A stretch of 64,000 bases of DNA. It comes from Umbelopsis ramanniana AG (taxonomy: Eukaryota; Mucoromycota; Umbelopsidomycetes; Umbelopsidales; Umbelopsidaceae). Positions 1 to 16,631 of the stretch are shown piece by piece. Location: assembly GCF_025399195.1 (NCBI RefSeq), contig NW_026252108.1, positions 186,001 through 250,000 on the forward strand, in the 5' to 3' direction. The translations under genes were made by a program, and so were the position numbers. Numbering within the stretch: position 1 is the stretch's first letter; every line of letters begins with the position of its first letter. The notes under the pieces were generated by a model. It was not told the DNA's origin, did no database searches, and saw only the letters and a program-made list of their open reading frames with translations.

Positions 1-1019
1 ACTCCCGCCTTGCGTTTGCTCATCTTTCTCCCCAAGTTCAGTTTTGATAGCATTGAGCTATTAAAATAGATGTATTAGTAAAAGGACTAGTGCAAAGCAT
101 TCCCAGTCGCCTATGTCTCTTACCTGTTGTCGTAGATAGTACTCACGTTGCTTCTTGCTCAGCTTTCCTTCAATGTTGCTATGGATTTGTTGCGATATTT
201 TGAGAACCTTTAAGCACTTCATTAGCCAGTCATTCATATCCTATATCCCAACCTGTTACAGCTTTTAAAACTTACATGAAGCTGGCGAGTCATCCATTCA
301 TTTGCCATGATCAGTCGGGCTTTCAAAGTGGTTGTCGAGAGATATTCGAGTTTTTCTTCGTAGGTGGTCTCGATGACACTCACGAGTATATTTGCCAAAA
401 CGCCAGATTTAGAATTATCCATAAGCTTTGAGAGTTGTGCAATGAGAGGGTCTGGGAGTTGCAGGTCTCGCATTTTTGATATGAAGGATTTGCTTAGTTC
501 TCGGAAAGCGGTGATTTGTGTAAGCAGGTCACCATCTCGGGAATTCACATCCTCCACCTGTTCCACAAAATGTTCTACCTTGGCTAGAAGATGTGGTTTA
601 TCCTGAAGCATGGCCTGCACTCGAAACCTTGATACTCCTTCAGCAAAGATAGCGTAGCCTCCAAAGCCGACTCGTTCTACTCGCAAGACCTTGGCCAAAC
701 AGCCAAACTGAAACAGACTGTCGGACGGAGTTGATCGGTCTGTCGACCCACTTTGAGGAGGCATTGGCATTTGAGGAGCGGTGGACGGTTCACTCGGACC
801 GTCTTCCACAGCAGAAGGATCACTTCTACCAGAAGTTGAATTCATTAGCGGTACGCAACCTATATATGCGTCCTGACGCCTGTCTTGCCATGTTTGGATT
901 TTCCTAGTTAAAGTACTGGCCTCTCTACCTCGAACGATAACTTTAGTCACAACAAAGGGCAAGAGAACTTTGTTTTCGAGAATGACCAGTGGAATGGAGT
1001 CGGGTGCGGTAGATGTCAT
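1..1019 (-). CDS. LONP2: Lon protease, N-terminal part (peroxisomal type), truncated by window edge
   Basis: This is the 5' part of an ATP-dependent Lon protease, an AAA+ serine protease that degrades damaged proteins in organelles. The visible part is the LON substrate-binding domain. It opens with a beta-rich segment around VILENKVLLPF, followed by a Ser/Pro-rich insert of about 40 residues and the conserved QFGCLAKVLRVERVG region. A helical part follows, and after an intron (about 284 down to 214) comes the signature EGKLSKKQREYYLRQQ. Another intron follows and the gene leaves the window before the ATPase and protease domains. The start MTSTAPDSIPL is chosen because the domain begins right after it; an in-frame ATG at 1061 would add 14 residues. 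No mitochondrial presequence is visible and the N-terminus is short, so the peroxisomal paralogue is favoured over Pim1. The start lies about 120 bases downstream of the branching-enzyme stop. Confidence 0.85.
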
Positions 1020-1139
1020 GACCAATGTAAAGTCAAAGTAAAGGAATGAGGGTTCAAACAAGATTTTATTACCAAAAATGCGGGGTAGAGGGCCATGTGA
1101 CGCCTCTCCCCCACATGCACATGTCTTTACAAAACGACT

Positions 1140-4028
1140 TTAATTTGAACCATATTGATAAGGCACTTCCATATTGTCCTGGGTCCACTCCAAACTGTCC
1201 TTGGAGCGAAGAGCAATGACGGTACGAGAAGGAATATATACCTGCACATAAAAATCTCGTTAACCAAGGTACAAGCGGCGAAGAAATGATACGATGGAAA
1301 ATCATTTGCATTTCACACACTAAGGCCACCAAGCTTATCTTTCTGGAATTTTTACCTTCAAATGATGGTCACAACCATCGTAGTGTCCAGGATTGGTGAA
1401 ATAGCTTGTGTTATGTTGAATGCGGCCATGTCCGAGGAATTTTTTATCGTCGCTATCCAGGACTACACGGTATTCGCCAGGATTATGAGTTCCAATGCAA
1501 TAATCTGAAAAGGATTGGGTAGCATGGAAGTTGAAGATAAATATAAGTCCAGCTCTCTCAAATGCGATGATTTTGTCCCCTTCGTGTTTACGCGACACGA
1601 ATGCCTAGAATCATAGAGGTCTATCAGTACGATAGAGTGTGGGAACCGATATTATGAAGGTCGGCATATTTTACCTGGGGAGAACTGAGCCAATGATAGT
1701 GCGACTCGGCTACTTGCATAGCTCTGTCCCACTCGTTGAGATATTTGTAACGCAATAACTTATCATCCACTACATTCCACTGTCTACGTGCGTAATGGAA
1801 ACTTGCGTTGTTTCCAGCGCGAGGGAAATCAAGCCATTCAGGATGACCGAATTCATTGCCTTCAAAGTTCAAATAACCTTCTCCTCCAAGAGCATGAGTA
1901 ATGAATCTAGAGAGTGGAGTGGTCAGTTTCGATAAAAAAAAAAATGAGGGATATAAACAGGATGTGGCTGCCTTTACCGGATCATCTTGTGAAGTGCCAT
2001 ACCACGATCGATGATCGAGGTCAGAGGAGTGAGATCACTCATGTTTGTATACATTTCTTTATCCATTAGCCAGAAAGCAAGCGTCTTGTCTCCTACGAGA
2101 GCTTGATCGTGCGATTCTGCATATGCGATATTTTTTTCCTACAAGAGAATTTAAAGAAATGAGTACCACCAACAGTATATATTTTGAACAGACATCTTGC
2201 AGTCTGTAAGCATTAAGACTTTGGCTTACCAGATGTCTTCTATTTGTCAGCACATAAACAATATTGCCCATCTCCCATTCGTCATCATTCTGCTCCTTTA
2301 GCATCTTAATCCATGTGTCTGGAACAGCCATAGCAAGACGATAGTCGAAGCCAATACCACCCTCTCGTACAGGTCTGCACAGCGCCGGCATACCAGATAC
2401 GTCTGTAATCCAAATAAGTTGAATTGTGAGTCGACAAATATCCTATGGCGATAGTACCATAATTAAATTCAAACCGTACCTTCAGCGATAGTAATGACAT
2501 CTGGATATTGCTTGTTCAAAAAGTCGTTCGCAAGCATAAGATAAGTCACGGCCTCTTCATCAACGCCTTCGTTAAAGTATTCATGATAACCGCCTGAGAA
2601 ACCATAAGACAAGCCATGGTGCTTGTAGAGCATGCTGGTGACACCATCAAAACGGAACCCGTCGAACTGGTAACAATCCATCCAATAGCGAAGATTGGAC
2701 ATGAGGAAGCGTAAAGGTTCAAAAGCACCGTAGTTGAATAAGCGTGAATCCCAAAGCTCATGACGACCACGGGCTCCTTCATGGAAATAACAGTGATCGG
2801 TGCCATCGAATTCATTCAATCCATCCAACACATTCTTGCAAGCATGAGAATGGACTACATCCAGCAACACTGTGATTCCGTAGCCGTGAGCTGTGTCTAT
2901 AAGCTCCATCAAATCTTCAGGGGTACCGTAGCGAGACGAAGCAGCAAAGTAAGAAGTAACTTGGTATCCAAAGGATGCATAGTAAGCATGCTCCATAACA
3001 GCCATTAGCTGAATGGTGTTGTATCCCAAATGAGCAATTCGAGGCAAGATATTGCTTGTAAACTCTTTGTAGGTACCCACTCTGGGTTCTTGAGATGAGA
3101 TACCGACTATTGATACATCATCCCAAAAATTAGTAAGTTGATTCTGTATTGTTCAGCATGTCACCGCCCGGTCATTTTTTCTTACCATGAGCTTCATACA
3201 CCTTAACACTAGTTGGCTTCTTGGGCCTAGAGTTCTTGAACACATACTTTTGAGGAGGGTTCCAGAAGACAGCGTCATAAATCGGGCTCACGTTAAGATC
3301 TTGTGTGACTCGCGTTATCCAAGCCGGTAAGCGATCGATACGATCGTTTGATTGTGGGATTTTCATTGATATCTACAATACCATAATTGATGTGTTCAGT
3401 ATCATGCCGATGACATCGCTTAAAATTAAGAATAATTCAGGCTTTCCAGTTACCTTCACTTTGGAATTGTGCGGTATAGCTGGTTTACCGTCGGCAGTAG
3501 GCGGAATGGACAAATGGAAAACTCCGAAGTCGTCCTTTTTCATAGGATGTGCGTCATGCTGCCAATTGTCTAGATCAAATAAGGCTCAAAAATTCCACTT
3601 CTTTTCAAGCAAACATCGTATGCACTGATTAATAGATTGCTTACTGAATTCTCCAATCAGACTCGCGCTTGTTGCGTTGGGGGCCCATTCACGATACGTA
3701 ATCGAGTTGTCTGGTTGGACGTTGAATCCAAAGTACTCGTATCCCTTGGTGAAGTTGTCGTATCCATTACCAGATTCATTGATCTTTGCTACCCATGACT
3801 GGAATCGCTTGTATCTGGAGTGAGGTGAAACGAAGTATTTAGGGTCTTACTTCGAGATCTTGGTATAGGTTAACGATCTATTGCTATGTCGCTTACCTGG
3901 ACTGTAGCGCTGGTTTGAAGGGCTCTAACCAAGGGTCTATGACAGCGACACCACTACCATCCTCTGGCATGGTCAAGAACCTACCGGGCTCTATTTCTTC
4001 TTGGAATGTGGGGACAGTTTGTGACATT
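1140..4028 (-). CDS. GBE1: 1,4-alpha-glucan (glycogen) branching enzyme
   Basis: Glycogen branching enzyme cuts alpha-1,4 chains and re-attaches them as alpha-1,6 branches in the cytosol. The gene has about nine exons with short introns. The N-terminal CBM48-like part contains [28 protein letters not shown] and [10 protein letters not shown]. The catalytic GH13 barrel follows, with YEAHGG-type entry, [10 protein letters not shown], the nucleophile Asp in [12 protein letters not shown], the acid/base Glu in TIAEDVSGMP (split by an intron after GAAG), and [16 protein letters not shown]. The C-terminal all-beta domain includes [12 protein letters not shown] and ends VPYQYGSN. The last intron (1242-1355) rejoins HLK to VYIPSR; without it the frame stops at once. 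The start MSQTVPTF is chosen over an in-frame ATG at 4228 because homologues begin close to EPGRFL. Size and domain order are typical of eukaryotic enzymes of this family. Confidence 0.93.
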
Positions 4029-4338
4029 GCAGAAGAATGAGAAACGAATACCGTGGGTTGGGAAATCATTTGGCGCTTTTTTTGGCAGCTGCGAGAGACT
4101 GCTCTTTCCCATCGATTTGGCGGGCCTTTGACTAAACGAGTTGAGCGAAACATATTACTCCTATGCCAACGGAGAGGGAAATGTCTGATAACACAGCTTT
4201 CCATCGACACTTTCAACCGCGTCAACAATAATTACTCATTCTTTCTTTTCTTAAGTACATAAACAGATACACAGTCGAAGTTTTGAAATGAATTGTAATG
4301 GCACAAATGGATTATTATTGTTAAATATGAATGTTGGC

Positions 4339-7327
<2,989 letters not shown>

Positions 7328-9135
7328 GGTAAGGGTTTGATTCACTTTGAGAACACCAACTGACGCGTCCTGAAATTGATATGTATTTTTTTTACGGACA
7401 GTCACACTTCGCGTACCAGTGTCGCCTATTTTTTTGTGACAAAAATTTGTTTCATTGAGCAGGCTGCTTTCCAGTCACCCTTATAATATGACTATTGTAT
7501 TGAGCAACAACGGTATGTCAGAGACCTTTTGCACATCTTTCATTTGGAAATGAAAAGAATCTTATGAATAAATTATTGCTCTCTACAAATGATTGCAAGG
7601 CAGCATTGACAAGAGATATAGCAAAGGCATAATCAAAGTCCACCGATCACAACTTCTTCACTTGAGATCGTATAACTGTCTCAAACTAACATAGTCATTA
7701 ACACTATTTATTTCATTTTTTTTCTTGTCGTTTCATGGGCAAAGAGGTCATCCAACGACAGGCTGTTTTGACATCATTGAAAGTTAACAAGCTAGAGCGG
7801 ACATAAAGCTGGATACACCCTTTCCATGCATGAAAGCAGCAACTCTACAAGCTGCAATAAATCATTTTTTAACCATAGCAAACCATTGTGTGTGCTTCAC
7901 TACGGCAATGTTGAAGATTTTTGGCACCTCCAAAATAAAGCTAATAGCTAAGGCACACGATCACCAAAGCTTAGCAGATCCCGACAACCGCCACAAAAAG
8001 ATCGGCGTTCAGTATCGCTGTTGATATCTTAAAAAACCTTGATTAAAAGCACTGTTTGGCAGGCAACATCATCCTCGAGGATTTTCCAAAACCTTGGGCT
8101 ATCAAATCATAAATCCTCACGTGCGTCCTTGTTGTTCCACCTTGCGGTTGCTGCAATCGATGGCAATAATGAAATCGAAATGGACCGAGAGCTATTATAC
8201 TATCAAGTTAAATGCCATGCCATAAGATTAGGGGGTATTATACAACTGTGCTCAAGACCTCTATGTTTCCAAGTGACCATTTTCCTTCCTTCTCACGTTT
8301 CTGTGGGGCTTAATCTGATACACTGATCCTTGTGGCGGAGGCTGAGTGATGTGGAGGTTCGTTTTAATACAGCTGCATGATGAGACATTACGCTTATCAA
8401 TTTTCTCTTCTCTTGGTTGGAATGAATAAAGTTACCGTCAGCGGTTCTAGGTCAGCTTTGACGTGTGTTCAGTGTAACATTCTGAGTGATTGCCACTATT
8501 GTGTTCAAAGTATAACTTAAATCCAGAGGGCATACCAACCGATAAAAGTTACAGCCATCAACCCATAGACTAGTATTTACTGTGGCTACCATTAAACTCA
8601 TCAGAGTGGATGTTACCTAGGATTTGCACACAGTATCAAGGGCAAATAAACCTGCAGACTTATGATTATGTTAAAAAAGAACTGAGGCGAATATTACACA
8701 TTAGCCCTGTATTTATGCAAAATAGCTACTGGTGCTTTAAGCTGATCTTGTTTTGTCACATCAGACAGTTCCAAAACATCCAATATCACCTGAACCGTTT
8801 CATGTCAAGGGATTATCTGGGATATAAGCCGCAACGAGAGCTGGAAAGGAAGGGGGATAATGACCACGAGGCCATGCATGAAAACGATCTACCTCCTTAA
8901 TGAATGAACAAGTACTTTCGAAGGGTTTATTGAAGACGTCGATGCTGCAGGTGACAGCATGATGTGTATGGCGAGGGTCATTGAGCATAAGATTTTCAGG
9001 GCGCCACCAATTTCAAGCAGATAAACGAACACAGCCATTGGCTCATGGTTTAAAACGGCGTATGATTGGATAGCGCCCTGCGGGCAAGGTAAATTTTGAA
9101 ACGAGAGGTCCTCTGCGGTGTTGTAGGAACCTTGG
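7328..9135. other. intergenic region between MCM3 and BCK1; no gene seen
   Basis: This 1.8 kb stretch separates the divergently transcribed MCM3 and BCK1 genes, so it should hold both promoters. Open frames here are short, show no domain I recognise and have no plausible splice partners. I saw no tRNA-like cloverleaf, no terminal repeats and no array. The length exceeds most spacers in this window, and a decayed element or a non-coding transcript could be hidden in it. Confidence 0.5.
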
Positions 9136-12100
9136 ATGATGCATGAAAATGGCAACATGAAGGAGCTACCTCATTTGCCCGCTCATCCTACTTGTCTTGA
9201 AGACCAGATGGCAGAATATACGCAAGCCCGTGTGACACTTTGGCTCGATGCCAATGGTTGGTCCCAAGTGTCTCCAATTTTCGAAGGTAAATGGTCACGG
9301 TCCCTGTACCGTATAATCCCAGCACAGCTGCTATGCGAACCTTTTATTACTGGAAATTTGAGGATCCTACTAACATAGCTTGATGCACTTTACAGAGAAA
9401 GGCATTTGCGGAAAACGATTCTTCTCCTTGTCGATAGCCGACCTCCAGGAACTCGCCAGCTCTGGTTTAAGGCTTTCGTTAGGTGACAAACGAAAGTTAC
9501 TTTATAGCATCAAATCCATATTACATAGCGACACCAGCAATATGTCTGTGAGTAGAGAGCTAATACTGATTCAAAATGTTTGATTTTCTCAATGGCATGA
9601 GACTGACATATGTTAAAGGCCGAAAACCTTTCGACGACAGGACAGTATCAATCTCGAGGTTCGCCAACTTCAACTAGGAACATGTCCTACAATGAGTTTG
9701 AAACCTCCAGATCCAACAGTTCTCCTGAATTCCCAATATCGCACGACCCCTATGGATATGCTGGCTCTCAAACGCTTCGTCAACGCCCAACCAACCACAA
9801 AGTTAATACAACGTTCCCGCCCACTATCTCTTCGTCTCAAAATGCAACTAGCCCTCGTCAGTATGCCCCACGAACATTTGGGAGGGCAGACTCTGCAGAT
9901 CCCGATTTTAATCGTATAAAAGACTATATACCGGAGCGAACGACCTCAACACCTCAACATATACACCATTTTCTGGAAAAACTCAATTACAATCTCCCAC
10001 AACGCCGTGTACCCGACACTATAGAACGCGCTGCAGCTCGAAATTTACAACATCTGCTCGGAGGGGGATCATATAACATGGCGGAAAATAACAATTCAGC
10101 CTTCACCAACCCAGATGAACGATCCATAAACCAATTTGGAGCTAGCAGCCATACGAGTCCGCCGGATTGGATGGATAGGTTAAAATATCGTCAAGTTCGA
10201 CGTCCTGTACCTCAACAGGTAAGTTATTTATGGTGTTATTGAGAGTGAAGGTAGAAAGCATCGCCTTTTTTAAACTCTAGGATATCGTAACTTTAGCAGG
10301 AGAAGTCACTGGAGCGACGGATACAAGTCACTACTGATGCGGACACATGGTTCAGTCTAATAGTCAATGATTTGCTTGATCCGGTTACTATCAAAGAAGC
10401 TATACTTGCAAGGCTAAACATCAATCCAATGGAAGGACCTTTTGAATATATTCATGAAAATGGACCATACCCGGGTATGTGGATTTTTTTTCGAACTAAC
10501 ATCTTGTGGAAAAATTTGCACATAATTATGACTAATGAATATTCAATTGTAGATTCACCCTTATCTGATGCAGAACTTACCCACCTATGCCGGATGGCAG
10601 ATAGAAGTGCGTCCAATCGGATATTGGTCAGAGCACTGACTTCTCAAGCAAATCAAGACATTATAGCAAGCCCCGTTGGCGGACAATTCGCAATTTCGAG
10701 CAATGAGCTGTGGGCCATCAGCCCAAGCTCTCCTAATGGGGCGCATCAACGAACCAACTCTGATAATTATGTCAACTCCGCTAAATCGCCCTCCGTACCT
10801 ACACCATCCTTATGGGCTATTCAACCCAAAAAGTCTGTCAGTACATCTCTGTGGGCTACACCACCGTCAAGCGAGCCTTCATCACTTGGCACTAGGAGTG
10901 GGTCGGGTGATTCTCCAAGGCCAATGGATGGTCCACCAACACCAGGCAAACCAGTCAGCTTCTGGGCGACTCCTCCCTCTTCATCCTACTCGGACAAGCG
11001 CTCAGATGATGAAATATTCCCCATGTCTGCTGGCGGTATGAACGCAACGATGAATGGCAATGGATTATCTGCTAATGGAATGGAGCAGTCGTCAACGGTA
11101 GAGGCGGCTGTGGAAAGTTTATCGTTGAAGAGTCCACGAAAGGATAAGAAACTGCAGATCCAGATTCCTTCGATTGTAGCCAACACGTCCGTCCAATCGG
11201 AAACATCGAAGAGGGACTATTCACCTAGACAATCACCCTACTTGGGATCGTCAACGCCAACACGTCAAGCCAGACGAAGCTCCTCATCCGAATCATCAGC
11301 TACAACGTATGATCCTTTCCAACCTGATCGGTCCGAGGGCCATTTGAGGCCTCCACCGACCAATGAAAATGAATTCTGGGGTGAACGCCCTCCCTTGGAA
11401 GTCATTGCTCAGAATCCAGATAGATACTTCGATGAGCAGAATCTCGATCGTGAGATTATTGTTGATGCACCAGCACCACCATCTTCAACAAATAATCGTC
11501 GTGGCGGAGCTAACCTTGTGTCTCGCAAATCTGTTCGTATCAAAATTCAAGAAACCCATAAGCCAAATAGATGGCAACAAGCGCATAATGTACTTCGCGC
11601 CAACAATATTTTACGAAGGAAAAGTACAAAGATGTGGGGTCAAAAGGTTGTGCAGGTCAAGCCTGGCATGTCCATCGATCAGGCAGCCACTCCAATCAAG
11701 GAAGAGAAGACAGAGGTTACCAATCTTCCAGGTATGTAGGACACACAGTTGTTGTGTACAAATATGCCATCGTAGTATCTAATTTCTCTGTTGTTATCTG
11801 TAGCACCCACGAAGATTCACTACATGATGGGTAAACTTATCGGCAAGGGTTCATTTGGACGAGTGTATCACGCCGTCAACTTGAATGCCGAACCTGTCGA
11901 AGTCATTGCTGTTAAGCAAGTTGAAATTCCTACCACCAAATCTGATTTGATGAATGAGCATCAACGAGCCTCTATAGAAGCTCTGTATCACGAAATTTCC
12001 TTGCTTGAAGGGTTGGATCACGAGAATATTGTGCAATATCTTGGATACGACAGTAACGAGGCTGAGGGACACCTCAATATTTTCCTCGAGTATGTCGCTG

Positions 12101-12945
12101 GTGGCAGTATTACTAGCTGTCTGACCAAATTTGGTCCGTTCAAAGAACCTCTGGTTAGACACTTTACGCGGCAAATTCTACAAGGTTTGAAATATTTGCA
12201 CAACAAGCATATTTTACATAGAGTAAGTGGTGGATGTTTGGTTTGTTCTAGACGCTATAATGGGGTATTCATCTTTGTCATCTCTCTAGGATATCAAAGG
12301 TGGCAACATTCTTGTACAGGAAGACGGTACTTGCAAAATATCGGATTTCGGACTGTCCAAATTGAATGACCAGGATGAAGTCTATGACCAAAATTCCAAG
12401 ATGTCTTTGCAAGGATCCATCTTTTGGATGGCTCCTGAAGTGGTCAAAAATGAGCCTTATAGTGCAAAGGTCGACATCTGGAGTTTAGGCTGTACGGTCA
12501 TTGAAATGTATACTGGTAAACGACCATGGCTGGACATGACTGCCCTAGCAGCTGTATACAGTGTAAGTTGGCATACACGCATGACTATTTATCCCTTTGT
12601 CACCCATTGTATTCACATCTATACTAGATTGGAACATGTAAATCACCGCCTATACCCGAAAATATGTCAGAAGAAGGAAAGGATTTCCTCCGTCTGTGCT
12701 TCATAATGTGAGTGAACACCTCAATGCCATATATCAAAGTTATTAAGTTTAGCTAACTGAAAATTTTTTTATTAGTGAACCAGCGTTGCGACCAACTGCT
12801 ACGGTATTGTTAAGTCATCCTTTCTGTCAAATGGATCCTAATTTTGTATTCCAGGTAAGTCGGCATCATCCATTCATGAACCCCCACACTCCAGCATCTA
12901 ACTTACAAATGGTAATAGGACCACATTATCACTGGTCCTAACTAA
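9136..12945 (+). CDS. BCK1: MAPKKK of the cell-wall integrity pathway (BCK1/MKH1 type)
   Basis: This gene encodes a MAP kinase kinase kinase acting below protein kinase C in the cell-wall integrity cascade. The N-terminus carries a SAM domain (VTLWLDANGWSQVSPIFEE, then FFSLSIADLQELASSGLRL). A region with DADTWFSLIVNDLLDP and SPLSDAELTHLCRMAD follows and matches the conserved N-terminal block of BCK1 proteins. Next is a long Ser/Pro-rich linker with repeated LWAI/LWAT/FWAT-P motifs. The C-terminal kinase has the glycine loop GKGSFGRV, AVKQVEI lysine, catalytic HRDIKGGN, DFG in ISDFGLSK and the MAPEVV motif. I infer about nine introns; exon joins such as 9287-9395 and around 12222-12290 restore the frame. 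The final exon is tiny (12919-12945). The first ATG is uncertain by a few residues. It lies alone on the plus strand opposite MCM3. Confidence 0.9.
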
Positions 12946-13390
12946 TCGGCACATCATTACATTTAACGCTTAATCTCTCTTTTTTTTATACGCATTGATT
13001 TATCTGATTTATCATATCATACTGCCCTTTTTTTCTCTCTTGTTCACCTGGTATAACACAACTTTCTCCCACCAATTTGCTCTTCATTCTTTTCATTTTT
13101 GTCAGCTTTCCGTTGTAACATTCTTATTATTCCATCAAATGCTTTTAACAAGTCTAATTGTTGATTGTTGCTTTTAAAAAAAGACTTGGTGATACCACTG
13201 ACTTTGCCGAGGGGTCCATGAAAATGTCTGAGATTGATGACAAATTGGAGATTGCCGTGCCACATCATTTTCGCGGTGGCGCGTTACCAAAAAGAAACAT
13301 TGACAGCAATGTTGAAAAAACGCCTATTTGAATAGAGCTCGCGTCGCGCAGTCTCTGAATTATCTTCACTTCATTTCAACATTTTCCACC

Positions 13391-14007
13391 ATGGCCAAAG
13401 CAAAGACCCTGTCTCCTACTATCAAGAAACTTCAACCGTCATTACACAAAAAGGCTGCTCGATCCCGGATCGGCAAAATTCCTGACGAAAGAGCAGACGT
13501 GCCTTTTGACGACGATATTGAAGGTAATACACAGACTACTGATCCAATTCCCTCTATTCAAGCTAACCTTCTCCACCAACAGAGAAAAGGCCATTTCCTG
13601 AGACAGCCGAGGAGCGAGCACAGTATATTAGCCCCAAGACGAATCGCAAGTTGACCAGTTTTCAATTCAAGGTGTTGGATTTATGTGCCCAGATACCAAA
13701 GGGCCGGGTCACAACGTACAAGAAAATGGCGGATGCATTGAGCTCTAGTCCACGCGCTATAGGAGGTGTCATGCGAATCAACCCATTCTGCCCACTACCT
13801 GTGCCATGCCATCGAGTGGTTGCTAGTGATGGGTTTATCGGAGGGTTCAATGGTCAATGGGGAGCAGGAGGAAATATGCGTAACAAGAAGGCCAAGCTTG
13901 AAAAAGAAGGCTGCCAATTTAATAAGGATGGCTATCTGGTGAAAGATGAAAGCGGAAATTGGACCGCATTTGATGAGTTTAACGTATCAAAATTGGAGAG
14001 CAATTAA
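13391..14007 (+). CDS. MGT1: O6-alkylguanine-DNA alkyltransferase
   Basis: This suicide repair protein transfers alkyl groups from O6-alkylguanine to its own cysteine. The start ATG sits in a strong context (CCACCATGG). An intron between about 13523 and 13581 joins the basic N-terminal tail to EKRPFPETAEERAQYI, after which the ATase fold runs FQFKVLDLCAQIPKGRVTTY. The active-site motif PCHRV is intact, so this is a true transferase rather than an alkyltransferase-like protein in which the cysteine is replaced. The helix-turn-helix with RAIGGVMRINP and the C-terminal GGFNGQWGAGG loop are also present. The N-terminus of about 45 Lys/Arg-rich residues may be a nuclear signal. The gene converges with the IML2/TTC39 gene and follows BCK1 on the same strand. 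Confidence 0.92.
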
Positions 14008-14257
14008 CAAACGAGAATTTTTTAACATTGTAAGTCGGAAGCCGTGCGCTAGAACACGGTTACTTAATAATTTAATGGTTTGTTATACGTTACTGTCCCA
14101 TCTTTTTTCTTTTGTATGTCCTTCTCTAAACAAAAACATTGACAATTGCAAGTTATATCTGTACAAACTCGAAAAAATAAAACACTATCAAAGACTATAC
14201 ATTGCTATAAAAAAAGAGATAATTGAGGCAGAGATCTACGTCGGGCCGTGTCCCTTT

Positions 14258-16476
14258 CTACTTGGGGTTTGATTGTCGTTCAATATCATGTAGTGCATTA
14301 TGGCACTTGAAGAGAAGTGCGTTCTCCATACTGTATTTGTGTTTGGCACCAGGACCGGACCCAACGCCGTATCCTTTTTCCGCTGCCTTGAGGACCATTT
14401 GTAAATCGCTCTTGGCTTCGTCGAATTGGCCTTCCTTGATAAACGTACATGCTCGTTCGTATCGACAATAATAATATACCCAGTGATCCCATTGCACCTT
14501 GTCAGCTTTATCAAAACACGCTTGCATCGATACTTCATGCAGGGCCAGCATATCTTGCTTCTCTTCGACGGATGGTGAACACGCAATCATACGAGTAATG
14601 ATGCCTCGGACGTACTGTGCAAGGCAGTAATCGTCGTAAATGTTTTCGTACGGTTCGTCTGAAGTCTTTAACTTGTCCTCCAGATCTTTGATGGTTGCAT
14701 TGAGTACTTGTAGTTTCACATGGAGGATATCAGTAGGTAGTGACTCGTAGGAATTGGTAAAGCAAAGAATCTCCAAATCGGGGAGCAATAAATAGTTAGA
14801 TTGCATAAAAAACTTGCGAGTCTTTCTGGATACATATTTCTGTTGTGAAAAAGAAAAAAACGATTGGTCAGTCAAGTCATGTAGCAAACTCAAAAATGCC
14901 GGTCAATAACATGTACCTCTACGGGTAGAGAACGGCCAGCGATTTTTTGTGTCAACTTTGGAACCTCTTTCATCAACCGGACCACCTCATCCATCTTTTG
15001 CTTCTTTTCTTGTGCGTCCTTGACATCATCCAGGGAGCAAAACAGAGCCACAGCTGTCATGTAGGTGTATACTGATCGACTCCAATTACTTTCTCTTTGT
15101 AAAATAGAAAAGCAGCTGTGTGAGTTGGTCCAATCACACTTTATCATATAGTTAAGGCCCAGTTCCCAGTAGCAAATGTGATGCAATTGCTTCCATTCCT
15201 TTTGTGTTGCAATTGCCTGTTGGTATTGTTGTATTCCACTATCAATTTTGCCTTGACTGCAGTTGAGTTTTCCAGAAAAGTACAAGAACAAAACTCCGTC
15301 AGGATATATCTCGAGATTGTAATTGAGAATGTCCTCAGCAAAGCTAATATCGCCGTCGGCTACCGGTATGGCAGCAGCAATAACAACATGATATAATATG
15401 AGAGCCATGTCACAAAACTGTCTTCGTAAGCCTTCGTCAGGGCCTTGCTTTTCGGGTAGAGGTAAATTGGCGTCTTTGTGATAAGGCTCCCACCCGCCGA
15501 TGGATTCTAGCTGTTTCAATCCATACTCCCTATTACTAGTAAACCCGATGAATTCGACCACCTTTAACACATTAGGTGGAAGGAGGGATAACATCAAGTT
15601 GAAGCAACCAATGCCAAGAGCCACTCCTGATGTTAAATGATCGTCAATCTCGTAGGCTGAAACGTCGTTGCCAGCGGCAATTTCATCTTCAATGAAATGA
15701 AGAAACTTTTGTAACGTGCGATAAATATTGTAACTGTTTCGGATGTTGAGGCCCTCGCGTAAAAACGATATGTAGCTTTCATCATGCACAATGCTTAAAA
15801 CAGCCTTCATGAGATAAGACTCTGCATATACGAGTTCCTAATGATATGAGAAAACGCATTGACATAAGCCCATCATTGGTCACTGATGAAAAATGTTTCA
15901 AAAGAAAAAATTACATACTGCGTGTCTTTGTAATTTGGTCATGGCCTTCACAGTGGCAAGTCCGGTACTACCTTTCACCCAACTTGTTAAACTATCGACA
16001 AAGCCAGCATCTCGCTTCCTGGCGTTGGTGGCAATATGAATGCATTGCTTGATGGCTTCTGAAGCAGTATCAAAATCCGCGTTCTGGAATGTCATCATGG
16101 CTTTTAAAAAACTAATGAAGGCGTATCCGAGACTCCAATACAAGGACGTTTCCTTGTTTGGCATTATCAGACTTTCGGCTTCTTTGATACGGGAGTTCAA
16201 AAAGAGGTCCATGGCATGTCGCACTTGGGCTATCTCCTCGTTCAAATTCTCGTCCTTTTCAACAGACGCTTCCGAGCTGGAGCCAGAACCTGAAGATGAT
16301 ACACCAAGATTCTGAAATGAGGAGCCCAAACGACTAATAGCTCGTAGAGTGTTAGGGCGCAGCGAAGGCATAGACTTTGCTAAGCCATTGGTAGGTACGC
16401 CCTTTTCTTTTCCTGGAATAGGGTCTGTTGTTGACCGCTTGGGTCGATTTTTATGAATGGTGATGGGCATGTACAA
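14258..16476 (-). CDS. IML2: IML2/TTC39 family tetratricopeptide protein
   Basis: The gene has three coding blocks separated by short introns (about 15811-15912 and 14840-14925). The product is mostly alpha-helical with TPR-like repeats. Diagnostic parts are ALGIGCFNLMLSLLPPNVLK, LPLPEKQGPDEGLRRQFCDM, LFLYFSGKLNCSQGKIDSG and YWELGLNYMIKCDWTNSH, all typical of the IML2/TTC39 family. Yeast Iml2 has been linked to clearance of protein inclusions and lipid-droplet-related functions. No catalytic motif is present; a scaffold role is the usual assumption. A Ser-rich N-terminal segment of about 60 residues precedes the helical part. The start at 16476 (MYMPITIH) and the ATG two codons on are equivalent. 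The gene is on the same strand as the RNA ligase gene, whose stop lies only about 155 bases upstream. Confidence 0.85.
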
Positions 16477-16631
16477 AGGGGAAGGGAGTTCTACTAGATT
16501 ACAAAGGGTGGAGAGCTCAACTGACTATAATTATGAGCGCAGCTGCCCCCGCCAAAAAATATTATGAAGCGGTCACGAACGGTATAGCGGCAGAAGTCTG
16601 TTTCCGAAACCACCCAAAAAAAAAAAAAAAA

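Noticed and set aside
4029-4228. N-terminal extension of the branching enzyme from an ATG at 4228
   Set aside because: The added residues do not resemble homologues, and MSQTVPTF is a good start close to the conserved region.
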